From the NCBI RefSeq assembly GCF_018294505.1, contig NC_057800.1, positions 176,277,642 through 176,341,641 of the forward strand: a DNA stretch of 64,000 nt, given 5' to 3'. This stretch comes from Triticum aestivum (taxonomy: Eukaryota; Streptophyta; Magnoliopsida; Poales; Poaceae). This document shows positions 1 through 10,093 of this stretch, piece after piece. A model generated the notes under the pieces. It ran no database searches. It worked only from the letters and a program-made list of their open reading frames with translations, and was not told the origin of the DNA. Position 1 is the stretch's first letter. Every line of letters starts with the position of its first letter. A program made the position numbers and the translations under genes.

Positions 1-7
1 GCATCCT

Positions 8-256
8 TTGTCAAATCTTGCATATGCATCCCGCATCGCATCCCGCATAGCATACCATGTTTCCATCTTATTGTTTGATCCTTGCACGTGGTTGATTGTG
101 TCCTTGTTGCTTGTTTGTATTGTTTGGGTAGAGCCAGGAGACGAGTTCGCTAACGACGATCCCGTTGAGTTTGCTTTCGAGGATCCAGTCAACTCTGACA
201 ACTTTGCAGGCAAGATGATCATACCCTCGAAATCACTACTATCTTTGCTATGCTAG
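8..256 (+). CDS. LTR-embedded ORF segment 1, unknown function
   Basis: This 82-codon open stretch is shared with the other copy of the LTR (57162-57548, - strand). No known domain was recognised. The acidic core around EPGDEFANDDPVEF is the best conserved part, and both copies end at the same TAG. An AG at 130-131 precedes the acidic part, so that part could be an exon of a spliced transcript. In the conserved core I count about four synonymous and three conservative replacement differences between the copies. Coding within an LTR is unusual. It could instead be chance conservation between two young repeats. The true start is unknown. Confidence 0.4.
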   Translation: MSNLAYASRIASRIAYHVSILLFDPCTWLIVSLLLVCIVWVEPGDEFANDDPVEFAFEDPVNSDNFAGKMIIPSKSLLSLLC

Positions 257-1374
257 ATTGCTCGCTCTTTTGCTATGCCAATGCTACGATGCCTACCACT
301 TGCTTTCAAGCCTCCCAAATTGCCATGTCAAACCTTTAACCCACCATTTCCAAGCAAACCGTTGATTGGCTATGTTACCGCTTTGCTCAGCCCCTCTTAT
401 AGCGTTGCTAGTTGCAGGTGAAGATTGGAGGTCGTTCCTTGTTGGAACATTTATTTACTTGTTGGGATATCATTATATTGCCATGTTATCTTAATGCATC
501 TATATACTTGGTAAAGGGTGGAAGGCTCGGCCTCTCGCTTAGTGTTTTGTTCCACTCTTGCCGCCCTAGTTTCCTTCATATCGGTGTTATGTTCCCGCAT
601 TTTTGCGTTCCTTACGCGGTTGGATTATAATGGGAACCCCTTGATAGTTCACCTTGATTAAAGCTTTTCCAGCAATGCCCACCCTTGGTTTTACCATTTG
701 CCACCTAGCCTCTTTTTCCCTTGGGTTTTCGGAGCCCGAGGGTCATCTTACTTAAACCTCCCCGGGCCAGTGCTCCTCTGAGTGTTGGTCCAACCGAGCG
801 ATGTCCGGGGCTACCAGGGGCAACTCTGGGCTGGCCTACCCGACGTCTGGCTCATCTGAGTGTGCCCTGAGAACGAGATATCTGCAGCTCCTATCGGGAT
901 TTTTCGGCACATTCGGGCGGTGTTGCTGGTCTTGTTTTAACCTGTCGAAGTGTCTTGAAGAACCGAGGTACCGAGTCTGATCGGAACGTCTCGGGAGGAG
1001 GTCTATTCCTTCGTTGACCATGAGAGCTTGTCATGGGCTAAGTTGGGACTCCCCTGCAGGGATTTGAACATTCGAAAGCCGTGCCCGCGGTTATGGGCAG
1101 ATGGGAATTTGTTAATGTCCGGTTGTAGATAACTTGAACCTTAATTTAATTAAAATGAATCAACTTAGTGTGTTATCGTGATGGCCTCTTCTCGGCAGAG
1201 TCCGGGAAGTGGACACGGTGTTGGAGTAATGTTTGCGCAGGTTGTTCTCTAGTTTCTCGCTCGCGCTTTGCCTCCTCTTCTCGCTCTCTTTTGCGAATAA
1301 GTTAGCCACCATATGTGCTAGTCGCTTGCTGCAGCCCCACTTATATTTACCTTGCCTTACCTATTAAGCTTAAA

Positions 1375-1543
1375 TAGTCTTGATCGCGAGGGTGCGAGAT
1401 TGCTGAGTCCCTGTGGCTCACAGATTACTATTACACCAGATGCAGGGCCTGATGATTCCGCTCCAGGTGACGCGCTCGAGCTCAAGTGGGAGTTCGACGA
1501 GGACTCTCAAAGATACTATGTTTCCTTTCCTGATGATCAGTAG
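1375..1543 (+). CDS. LTR-embedded ORF segment 2, unknown function
   Basis: The open stretch ends in a conserved acidic peptide (core [20 protein letters not shown]) and a TAG stop. It is shared with 55876-56047 on the - strand. Over the last 11 codons every difference between the copies is synonymous (arginine AGA/CGT, valine GTT/GTG, serine TCC/TCT, phenylalanine TTT/TTC). That is the pattern expected from selection on protein. The segment lies about 1.1 kb downstream of segment 1, so the two may be exons of one LTR-borne gene. No family was recognised and the upstream boundary is uncertain. Confidence 0.42.
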
Positions 1544-1821
1544 TGGTGCCCAGTTGGGGGTGATCGGGACCGTGTCGCATGTTGGGTTATCTTTTATTTT
1601 GGCGCCGTAGTCGGGCCATGAGTGTTTGAATGATGTAATGTTATTTATGTACCTTGATTGACGTGGCGAGTGTAAGCCAACTATGTTATCTCCCCTTTAT
1701 TATTTAAGTTACATGGGATGTTGTGAAGATTACCTTACTTGCGACATATGCCTTCAATGCGATCATGCCTCTAAGTCGTGCCTCAACACGTGGGAGATAT
1801 AGTTGCATCGAGGGTGTTATA

Positions 1822-2431
1822 TGGAGTCCTACCAGACTACGGCATGCCAACCGTGCTAGACGTAGCATGACTACAACTCCGTTTCGTGTCCATCAAGAAA
1901 GAGAGTTGTTTGCCCCTTTATATAGTACTAGCTAGTGATAGAATAGATGAGATAGAGATCTCCACCAGATTAGCACGTAGAGGGTTTGTCCTCTTGTGTA
2001 ATGTAATACTCCTCCCAATTATAGTGATACGCCTTTGTGCGTCCGTGGTTTTCTCCCGCAAGGGTTTCCACGTAAAAATCCGTGTCTCTTTGTCTCATTT
2101 TATTCTCATTATTATCTAACAATAGTAATAAATTCAACAAAGATTTTAATGAAATTTCAAAAATCATGCCCATTATGAATCTATCATAGTTGGCACAAAT
2201 CACAATTTTATTTTGAAAATCCAATCAACACAGATTACGACTAGAGATATCAATATATTTGGAAGCGGCGCCAATTTTTTTGGTTGGAAAGGCTACGTAC
2301 AAAGACCCAAAGTGGCCGAACCCTTCAATGGAAGGTACGTGGACTAGGCTCCCACTTTTTAAATGCCACACACGGTATGCTTAAATTCTGAATAAATCTG
2401 ATGGGATCACAATCACACCATGCTACCCATC
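1822..2431. other. Unassigned flank, possible Copia LTR remnant
   Basis: Positions 1822-2121 resemble the 3' end of a short Copia LTR: a cytosine-rich stretch, then TTTCCACGTAAAAATCCGTG, then an end in CTAACA. No target duplication or primer-binding site could be found, so this is tentative. Positions 2122-2426 hold nothing I recognise. Positions 2427-2431 (CCATC) are the left target-site copy of the next element. Confidence 0.35.
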
Positions 2432-5097
2432 TGTAACATCCTAAATTTTCAATTTGGAATGTTATACATAGATCATTCTTGCATATCATGTTTTGTTGCA
2501 TTTCGTCTCGCGATCCTCGAAATCCTAAGCAACTTAAGGACCCTCGGAGAGAGTTGGGGATTTCCCAAGTTTCATATTTGATTTTTATCAAATATTGAAA
2601 CGAGGATTTTGGTTTTAATTATTTTTCTCTCCGAAAATATTTCATATTAATACATGAGAGGAGATAATATGACTTCTCCAAAATAAATTAAATATTGGAG
2701 GAAAAATATTAAAATCAATTTTTGTTATTATTTGGATTTTATTTGCAATTTTGGTTGCATTAGAAAAATTGCACGTTTTCAAAATTGCATTTTAGGGCCA
2801 AGAAAATGTTCATCTTGTTCTAAATATTTTATTTAGACGGAGACTATTTTTTGGAATTTTTAGAATTTTATTTTATTTTCTAGGATTTTTTTGAGTTTCG
2901 GCGGAACTGTTTGTTTAAAAAAACGCGCCTAGGCCTAGCTGGGCCGAAGCCCAGCGCCGGCCCACCTCGCCCCCGCGCCACCATCTCCTAGCGGGACTGC
3001 GCCACCGCCGCCGACAGGGAGTCCGGCTCAGACACTCGTTCCCGCCGCCCTTGCCCTCCCCCAACTGCCTCGCCCGATGCCGCTGCCTCACCGCCTTGCC
3101 GCTGCCGCGCCGCCGTCGCCCGGAGCCGCTGCCGTCGCCCCGCGCCGCACCGCCCCTCGCTGGAGCCCTGCCGTGCCGGACCTCGCCGGAGGTTAGCGCC
3201 GTTTGGTTTTTTTAGAAAACTGGTTCGGTTTTTGTTAGAAAACCCTGGTCGTTTTTATACGGTTCGCCGGTTTTTCTTTTTAGCGGACGTTCATCCAGAC
3301 GTTCGTTTTAACGAACAGTTTTTGCCCGTTAGTCACAGATAACGAACGCTCATTCGTTAGCCTGTTCGTCAGTTTTCTTTTATCGGATTAATCCGCGATT
3401 ATTTCTGATCGCAATTTCTGATCCGATTTTCGTTTTAGTTTTTCTTTTCGCTCGTGAGTTGGAATCAGGCGATTCAAGCGCCTAGATCTTCATCTCGAGA
3501 CCCTCTTTTCGTTTAACAAACTTGCACAAGTTTTTGCTACTGTAAAATTTGACCTAGGTCCAAATTAGTAAACGGATCTTGTTTCTTTCGCCGTTTGAGT
3601 TTCGTTGCTTCGTTTGATTTGATTCTTTTTGCAAACCGGAGTTCTTAAGTTGAACTTTCTGGTTAGATATTCTTATTTGAGTTTTACCCGTGTTTCTTAG
3701 TTTGATTGCTTATGTACGCTATTGTTTGTTTGCGATAGAATTCCCGGAGTGCGAAGCATGTTATTTGGAGTCCCTAGGTTTCGCGGATCATCAACAAGGC
3801 AAGTAACACTTTGATCATACCCCTTTATCACCCAGTTTTTATGCATTAGTTCCAATCCTCAAACATTGCATGGTTAGGATGTCATTAACATGTGGGTTGG
3901 GAAGTAGTTGATGAGGTAGAACCTATTGCCCTGTTACATTCAAACCCTTGGGAGTTACTTCTACGCGTTGCTTATATTGCTATGCTATGCTCGTAGATGT
4001 GGTTTGGGTGAGTGAAATCCATGACAGATGTGAGATTGTTAATTAATGGTTCAACTTAAGGTGACAACTTAAATACACATCTGGGTGGATTGAGGCACCT
4101 GGAGTACCCAGTGTTGTCTGTATTTTTTGGAAATCTCGGAGTACCCGTGTGATCTTCCTATGGACCGCCACCCAGGCTCAAAGGGAACTAAGCTTTTTCA
4201 TGCTAGAAACTTCCGTGTGCAGCCACAAGCTATTATGGGCTCTAGCATAGTTGACTAAGTTACATGAAGCTCTTGAAGAGGTGGATCAGCTGGTAGTGGG
4301 TTTGTAGGTTTGGTATGGTCTGCCCGGAGTAGAGAGTTATTGTTTCTGAAAGACTGTGTCTCGGTCATCCGTTTCTCAAACACCCTATAGTGCGAGAAAA
4401 CCAACGGAGGAGATCGAGCCTTGTGGGGAAAGTGCGCAAACCTCTGCAGAGTGTACAAACTAATCATGGTTAGCCGTGTCCCCGGTTATGGACAATCTTG
4501 AGTATCTAGTACTTGGAGTATCTTAAGTATCTCATCACTCTAAATTAATATTGTTGGGTTGATAATTACTTTAATTGCGATTGAGTGGGAGGAACCTTCT
4601 CAATGATGTTTCAACTACCATGATAGTTAAAATTAAAATCTATTCCTTTGTTGTAGGGAAAAATTGGCTTTTCACAAAACAGTAACCATAGAGCTTTCCA
4701 CCAGCCAAATATGGATGTAGTGATAGCACTATTCTTTTCTTGCTCTACTGTGTTATTTTGCCAGCATATTCCATGTGCTAACCCGTTTTTGGGCTGCAAC
4801 GTATTATGTTGCAGACTTTTCAGACGAGGAGTAAGGTTCGTTAGGTCGTTGCCGTGCAGCTCGGCTATGCCGTTGGAGTTGATGGACTCACTTTATCTTC
4901 CAAGTCTTCCGTTGTTATCATATTAAAAGGCCTTAAGCCATATTTATTGTAATAAGTTCTCTTTGGAGACATTTGATGTAATAAGTGTGTGATTGCTACT
5001 CTGTTATAAATCCTCGAGTACTGTGTGTGTCAGCATTACCGATCCAGGGATGACGCTGAAGCATAGAGACTTGACCGTTTGAGGTCGGGTCGCTACA
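2432..5097 (+). repeat. 5' LTR of the Gypsy element
   Basis: The LTR starts TGTAACATCC and ends GGTCGCTACA (2666 bp). It has an AT-rich first 500 bp, then a GC-rich tract around 2930-3190 that probably covers the transcribed leader. The same layout recurs in the 3' LTR. Confidence 0.93.
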
Positions 5098-5100
5098 AGA

Positions 5101-5112
5101 TGGTATCAGAGC
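5101..5112 (+). other. Primer-binding site (initiator Met tRNA type)
   Basis: TGGTATCAGAGC lies 3 nt after the LTR end. It is the usual complement of the plant initiator methionine tRNA 3' end. Confidence 0.9.
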
Positions 5113-5205
5113 ACACGCTGAGTATAGGACACGACCACTAAGCTAAAGCCATAGATCACTATTCTCTTCTCACTTATGACTCCTGTCCATTTTCTACTCT
5201 TTAGG

Positions 5206-5944
5206 ATGGCGGACGCAAGGAACAAGTTTGCACAACCGGAGGAAGAATCACCTTTTGGACGACACCTGAAGGAAGTCACTAGGTACCTGAACATAGGAAT
5301 ACCAAGCTTCACCGGGACCTACAATGCCACTTTACCAGAAGAGGAGTGATGGATTATTCAAGTTCAAGTTCCAGGAAGGACCTTCACGCCAGTCACTAAA
5401 CCCATAGAGTTTTCCTTCGACGCACCAACCTGGAGTTTAGGAAAGAGTATGGCAGCTCACATCACCATGGGACGCATTGGAAAAGTTTACCAATAGGAGC
5501 TTAAGGATACTATCTACCAGATTTATGGGTGCCGAGACGAGCAGTGGGAGATGATCAGCACCAGAAAGGATAGATCAATTGCAGCTTTCATCCAGGAACT
5601 AAACCAGCACATTCTGTGCCAAGGAGAGTCATATGTGCGCAGGCATGATAGATCTGAAGAAGGTAATGACTAGGATTGCGGAACTGGAGGAAGAACTCAA
5701 GGCTACACGTGAAGATTATGAGGAGGAAATCGTCGTACTAGTGGAGAAGAATGATGACCTGATTAAGAAGATTGGAATATTCACGGGAGACCCCACACCA
5801 GTAGAACAAGACGAATAACCCAAGGAGATTCGCCCCGAGGACTACATCTTCATCGATGACACCGACTTGGACCTGAGCGATGATGACTTTGAAGACGAAG
5901 CTGGAGAAGATATCATGGAGTCTGCAACCAAGGAGTATTTTTAG
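5206..5944 (+). pseudogene. Extra ORF between primer site and gag, unknown function
   Basis: An ATG at 5206 opens a reading frame starting MADARNKFAQPEEE. It does not resemble any gag domain I know. The frame is broken by TGA at 5347-5349 and TAG at 5494-5496, a frameshift between about 5600 and 5633, and TAA at 5816-5818; it finally ends at 5942-5944. The middle (about 5660-5790) is a heptad-like charged segment rich in Glu, Leu and Lys, likely coiled coil. The end is strongly acidic (DDTDLDLSDDDFEDE). Its position suggests a sense-strand accessory protein of this family, or an acquired host fragment. It is clearly decayed here. Confidence 0.6.
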
Positions 5945-6040
5945 TAGACCACCATATCAGTAGTAGTATTCCACCATGTAAATAGAGTAGTCCGAGCACT
6001 CTTGCAATAGTTAGACCGCTTGTATGACTTGATTGATTGA

Positions 6041-6703
6041 GTGAATTTGAAGAAGCGTGAGTTTGAAGAAGTTTTCCGTACAACTATTACTAGAGCCATG
6101 AATTTGAAGAAGCGTGAGTTTCGCAACTTACGCCAGGGGAACCGTACTGTGGCTCAGTACGCGGATGAGTTTAGAAAGTTATCTCGCTATGCCCCTGATG
6201 ATGTGGCCACACATGCCGCAAAGCAGGAGAAGTTTATGGAAGGGCTGAATGATGAGATGAGTATGCAGTTGATGGTGGCAACATTCACCAACTACCAGGA
6301 GTTGGTAGATAAGGCTCTTATGATTGAAGGGAACCAACAGCAGATTGAGAGCCGTAAGAGGAAGTATGGACAAGGGAGGCATAACTCAGGAGCTCAGTAG
6401 AAGCCTCTCCTAACCCCGAACTCGGGAGGACTTGTTCATAACCATGGAGGCCACAACCATAATGGAGGAAGTAATCATAATCATACTGGCACAAGGAATG
6501 GAAATGGGAATGGATCAAGCAACAATCATAACCGCCCCAATCCAGCCACACCCACCAAGACAGACCTAAGCCACGTTACTTGTTTCAAGTGCGGGAAGAC
6601 TGGACACTATGCCACGGAGTGCCCTGAAGGGAAGAATGGAAACGGAAACGGGAGTGCTGGGAAGAAGCCCAATCCATTCAACAAAGGACAAGTAAACCAT
6701 GTT
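6041..6703 (+). pseudogene. gag, N-terminally truncated (capsid C-half and CCHC knuckle)
   Basis: The recognisable part starts at the REFRNLRQGNRTVAQYADEF segment typical of the C-terminal half of Retrotrans_gag. The N-terminal half is absent. An in-frame TAG at 6398-6400 cuts the chain. Beyond it comes a Gly/Asn/His-rich linker and an intact CX2CX4HX4C nucleic-acid-binding knuckle (6581-6622). A 22-bp sequence (GAATTTGAAGAAGCGTGAGT...) occurs at both 6041 and 6099, a local duplication at the truncation boundary. Gag would form the particle; this copy cannot make a whole one. Confidence 0.8.
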
Positions 6704-7123
6704 AACGTGGAGGAGGTTGAAGAGCAGCGAGACGCGGTTATAGGTAAGTTTTTGGTTAAGTCATTTACCGCTCTTGTTCTTTTTTATACTGGTGCTTCGC
6801 ATTCATACATATCAAGGGAATTCGTGGATAAGTTTAAACTACCGACCCAAACCCTTAGGACCCCTCTGCTAGTAAGTTCACCTGGAGCAGAGTATATGGC
6901 TAGTCGATGGTGCGACCGGATACCCTTAACCATTGGCAACCATGTTTTTCCGTCCGACCTAATTATCTTGGAGTCACAAGGATTGGATGTGATATTAGGA
7001 ATGAAATGGATGTCAAAGTATGGAGGAAACATTGACTGTGTTAGTAAGTCAATCTGTCTCACCACCCCGGAGGGAAAAAGGATTAAGTATATATCTAGGC
7101 ATGCGCCAAGAAGTACCAAGTAA
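6704..7123 (+). pseudogene. Aspartic protease domain, catalytic Asp lost
   Basis: The domain has the retroelement protease layout: a flap-side hydrophobic stretch, the active-site loop, and the later LGMKWMSKYGGNIDC segment that precedes reverse transcriptase. The active-site triplet expected to read D-[TS]-G reads Y-T-G (codon TAT at 6785-6787), so the catalytic aspartate is missing. The reading frame stops at 7121-7123 before the reverse transcriptase. The enzyme would have processed the Gag-Pol precursor inside the particle. Confidence 0.82.
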
Positions 7124-7152
7124 ATACCCTCACGGGAGTTGTTCAGGAGGAA

Positions 7153-8500
7153 GTGCATGCAGTAAAGGATTACCCGGATGTTTTCCCAGAGGAATTGCCA
7201 AGCATGCCACCGGATCGAGATATTGAGTTTTTGATAGAGCTATTGCCAGGCATAGGACCGATATCCAAGAGACCCTATAGGATGCCCGTGAATGATCTGA
7301 AGGAGAATAAGAAACAGATCAAGGAGTTATTGGAGAAAGGTTACATTCGACGGAGTTCCTCACCATGGGGAGCCCCAATGCTTTTGGTTGAAAAGAAGGA
7401 TAAATCCCTAAGGATGGTTGTTGATTATCGAGCCTTGAACGAGGTGACCATTAAGAACAAGTACCCATTGCCGATGATCAATGATCTGTTTGACCAGCTG
7501 CAAGGAGCTAAGGTGTTTTCAAAGATAGATATGCGATCAGGATATCATCAGTTGAAGATACGAGAGTAGGATATACCAAAAACAGCCTTCACCACACGGT
7601 ACGGGTTATACGAATATACGGTCATGTCGTTTGGACCGACTAACGCCCCTGCCTATTTCATGAGCATGATGAACAAGGTATTCATGGAATATTTGGATAA
7701 GTTTGTTGTGGTGTTCATTGACGATATAATGTTATATTCGAAGAATGAAGAGGAACACAAGAAGCATTTGCGTTTAGTTCTCGAGAAACTCAGGGAACAT
7801 CTGTTATATGCCAAGTTCACCAAATGCGAGTTTTGGTTGAAAGAAGTCGGATTCCTTGGGCATGTTACATTAGGAGAAGGTATAGCGGTAGATCCTACCA
7901 AGGTTCAGTCAGTCACTGAATGGTTGGCACCCACTTCAGTTAGTGAGATCCGCAGTTTTCTTGGACTCGCAGGATACTATCGGAGATTCATTGCGAATTT
8001 TTCAAAGACTGCAAAGCCCATGACAGAATTATTGAAGAAGGATACTATGTTTAAATGGACGGAAGATTGTGAGGCAAGTTTCCAGGAGCTGAAGAAACGT
8101 TTGACTACAACCCCAGTGCTGACACTGCCGGATATACGCAAGGATTTTCAAGTGTATTGCGCGCTTAGGACTTGGAAGTGTGCTTATGCAGGACGGAAGA
8201 GTTGTTTTGTATGCCTCGCGACAACTAAAACCACATGAGTTGAATTATGCCACACATGATTTGGAGCTAGCAGCCGTGGTTCATGCGTTGAAGACTTGGA
8301 GACATTACCTTATTAGAAACCATTGTGATGTGTACACGGATCATAAGTGTTTGAAGTACATTTTCACCCAGAAGGAGCTGAACCATAGGCAGAGAAGATG
8401 GTTGGAGCTTATAAAGGATTATGACATGAAGCTTCATTATCATCCAGGAAAGGGCAATGCCATAGCAGACGCGTTGAGCCGGAAGAGCTATGCTAATACC
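7153..8500 (+). pseudogene. Reverse transcriptase and RNase H domains, broken
   Basis: Reverse transcriptase motifs appear in order: the [15 protein letters not shown] entry region, [25 protein letters not shown], then FIDD at 7714-7725 (an accepted form of the catalytic YXDD box), FLGHV and [10 protein letters not shown]. An in-frame TAG at 7567-7569 splits the domain. RNase H follows ([25 protein letters not shown] from about 8200; [10 protein letters not shown] later). Near 8160 a short deletion and frameshift remove the usual YCDAS segment, including the first catalytic Asp of RNase H. These domains would copy the RNA genome into DNA. Confidence 0.92.
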
Positions 8501-8699
8501 CTAGTGAGCATGGGATTACCAAAGGAGTTAGCAGAGGATCTCAGGGAACTTCAATTGGAGATTGTTACTAGAGGTTTTGTTGCAACAATGGAGGTACAGT
8601 CTACATTGTTGGGAAAGATTCGAGAAGCTCAGAAGGATGACAAAGAGATTGCCGAGATAAAAGAGAAAATGAGCGAAGGAAAGGACAAAGGTTTTCATG

Positions 8700-10081
8700 A
8701 GGATGAGCACGACACCCTGTGGTTTGAGGACCGTGTTTATGTGCCCAATAACACAGAGATTAGGAAGTTAATACTTCAGGAGGCTCATGACTCACCATAC
8801 TCGATACACCCCGGAAACACCAATATGTATTTGGATTTCAAGGAACGTTTCTGGTGGACAGGGATGAAGAAGTATATCGCCGAGTATGTGCCCGTATGTG
8901 ATGTATGTTAGAGAGTGAAGGCAGAGCATCAAAAGCCAGCAGGATTGTTACAGCATATGCCGATACCCGAATGGAAGTGGGATAAACTTGGCATGGATTT
9001 TATCACCGGATTACCCAGGACCAAATCAGGATATGATTCTATATGGGTAGTAGTTGACTGTTTAACCAAAGTGGCACACTTTATCCCAGTGAAAACAACT
9101 TATACTAGTGCAAAGTTGGCCAAGATATATATGACCAGGATCGTATGTCTGCATGGAGTTCTGAGGACCATCTTATCGGATAGAGGGACACAGTTTACCT
9201 CAAAGTTTTGGCATTAGCTGCACCAGACTTTGGGAACCAGATTGGAGTTCAGTACATCATTTCACCCGCAGACGGATGGACAGACTGAGAGAGTCAATCA
9301 AATTCTGGAGGACATGTTGAGAGCCTGTGCGCTAGATTATGGATCTAGTTGGGATGACAATCTGCCTTATGCAGAGTTCTCATACAACAATAGTTACCAA
9401 GCCAATTTGAAGATGGCACCGTTTGAAGCCCTGTATGGACGGAGGTGCAGAACACCGTTGATGTGGGATGAAGTTGGAGACCGACAGTTGTTTGGACCAG
9501 ACTTGATCAAAGAGTCTGAGGAGAAGGTTAAATTGATCTGGGATAGAGTGAAGATAGCTCAGTCCAGACAGAAGAGTTATGCAGATTCGAAACGCAAGGA
9601 GGTAACCTATGAAATTGGAGATTGAGCACATCTGCGAGTATCGCCTTTGCGAGGAGTGAAACGTTTTGGAGTTAAGGGAACGTTAGCCCCGAGATTTGTA
9701 GGACCATATCATGTTTTGGAATGGATGGGAGAAGTTGCCTACAAGTTGGAGTTACCTGAAGGACTGTCAGGAGTTCATGATGTGTTTCACATTTCCCAGT
9801 TGAAGAAGTGCCATGCTGAGATGGCCGACATACCACTAAGAGATACCGTACCCTTGGAGGCGATTCAGTTGGACAATGACTTGACTTATGAGGAGAAGCC
9901 AGTCAAGATTATGGAGTTTGCCAGTCGAGTCACCCGCAGCAAGGTCATTAAGTTTTGCAAAGTTCAGTGGAGCCACCATACCGGGGACGAAGCCACATGG
10001 GAACGAGAGGATGATCTCCGCAAGGACCACCCACACCTATTTTCTAGCCAACCCGAATCTCGAGGGCGAGATTCATCTTAA
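8700..10081 (+). pseudogene. Integrase with chromodomain-like tail, broken
   Basis: The zinc-binding H2C2 segment ([11 protein letters not shown]...CDVC) comes first and is cut by TAG at 8909-8911. The catalytic core shows its three acidic positions in MDFITGLP, LSDRGTQFTSKFW and QTERVNQILEDML, with TAG at 9215-9217 between the second and third. A TGA at 9623-9625 precedes the GPY/F-type module (APRFVGPYHVL). The end (VKIMEFASRVTRS..VQWSHH..EATWEREDDL) matches the chromodomain-like tail of Gypsy chromoviruses, which is thought to steer insertion into marked chromatin. The reading frame ends at 10081 just before the purine tract. Confidence 0.9.
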
Positions 10082-10090
10082 GGGGGGTAG
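10080..10090 (+). other. Polypurine tract
   Basis: AAGGGGGGTAG lies 3 nt before the 3' LTR and would prime plus-strand DNA synthesis. Confidence 0.8.
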
Positions 10091-10093
10091 GTT

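Larger units (their letters stand above)
1..1821 (+). mobile_element. 3' part of a long Gypsy LTR (window-truncated)
   Basis: This stretch is colinear with the reverse complement of about 55604-57420, the 3' half of the LTR of the right-hand Gypsy element, so it is the same LTR family in the opposite orientation. The right end reads GCATCGAGGGTGTTATA, against GCATCGAGGGCGTTACA in the other copy, which places the LTR end at 1821. No primer-binding site follows, so it is a 3' LTR or a solo LTR. It holds two peptide-coding stretches shared with the other copy (see separate entries). Confidence 0.8.

Noticed and set aside
836..1021. Antisense 61-codon ORF also present near 56383-56560
   Set aside because: Similarity follows the LTR sequence as a whole; differences are not biased to third positions in that frame as far as I can see.
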